Positions 63,998-64,000 of a DNA stretch of 64,000 nucleotides are shown here, one piece after another; position 1 is the stretch's first letter; each line of letters begins with the position of its first letter. The translations under genes and the position numbers were made by a program. The DNA lies in assembly GCF_900113905.1 (NCBI RefSeq), contig NZ_FORC01000001.1:553825-617824 (forward strand), written 5' to 3'. This DNA comes from Phytopseudomonas argentinensis. GTDB lineage: Bacteria; Pseudomonadota; Gammaproteobacteria; Pseudomonadales; Pseudomonadaceae. The notes beneath the pieces were generated by a model, which ran no database searches, had not been told where the DNA came from, and was given only the letters and a program-made list of their open reading frames with translations.

Positions 63998-64000
63998 GTT

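Overview
The window is a chromosomal segment of a Pseudomonas species (Gammaproteobacteria). The evidence is gene content and order: fimV-usg-asd-leuB-leuDC, gltX-uvrB, a complete fleSR-fleQ-fliT-fliS-fliD-flaG-fliC block, a flagellin glycosylation cluster, flgL to flgB, cheR-cheV, flgAMN, and amrZ. A PrrF-type iron sRNA, a Pseudomonas-type REP sequence and high GC coding bias agree. I cannot name the species. There is no phage, IS element, CRISPR array or plasmid module; this is mostly core genome with small accessory patches.

Layout. 1-8353: 5' part of fimV, an Asd paralogue, asd, leuB, leuD, leuC and a divergent LysR gene, with two copies of a 140-bp palindromic repeat bracketing leuDC. 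8470-13163: a PAS/GGDEF/EAL protein, an Hsp20 gene behind a sigma-32 promoter and ROSE-like thermometer, a truncated dehydrogenase remnant and dusC. 13321-20670: a secreted protein, a hot-dog thioesterase, a four-gene tRNA operon (Ala-Glu-Ala-Glu), gltX, a deoxyribosyltransferase-like gene, uvrB, an aromatic aminotransferase and tRNA-Asn.

20871-52499 is a flagellar and chemotaxis region of about 31.6 kb. FleQ and FleSR are the regulators; FliT, FliS, FliD, FlaG and FliC form the late filament module; 29979-36046 holds sugar biosynthesis and transfer genes placed between fliC and flgL, as in known flagellin glycosylation islands; flgFGHIJKL and flgBCDE form rod, hook, ring and junction; CheV, CheR, FlgA, FlgM, FlgN and a PilZ brake follow. 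Promoters of the flagellar hierarchy can be read directly: sigma-54 sites before fleS, flgF, flgB and flgA, and FliA (sigma-28) sites before fliC and flgM.

52513-64000: an MFS transporter, YceH, PrrF, tRNA-Arg(CCT), a fused indolepyruvate ferredoxin oxidoreductase with a divergent Lrp-type regulator, a three-gene operon of tiny membrane or exported proteins behind a strong sigma-54 promoter with two upstream inverted repeats, an orphan phnN, amrZ, mgtE, a DUF4124-like secreted protein and tRNA-Arg(ACG). The tiny-protein operon is the best candidate for something undescribed: its promoter architecture predicts a dedicated enhancer-binding activator that I cannot identify.
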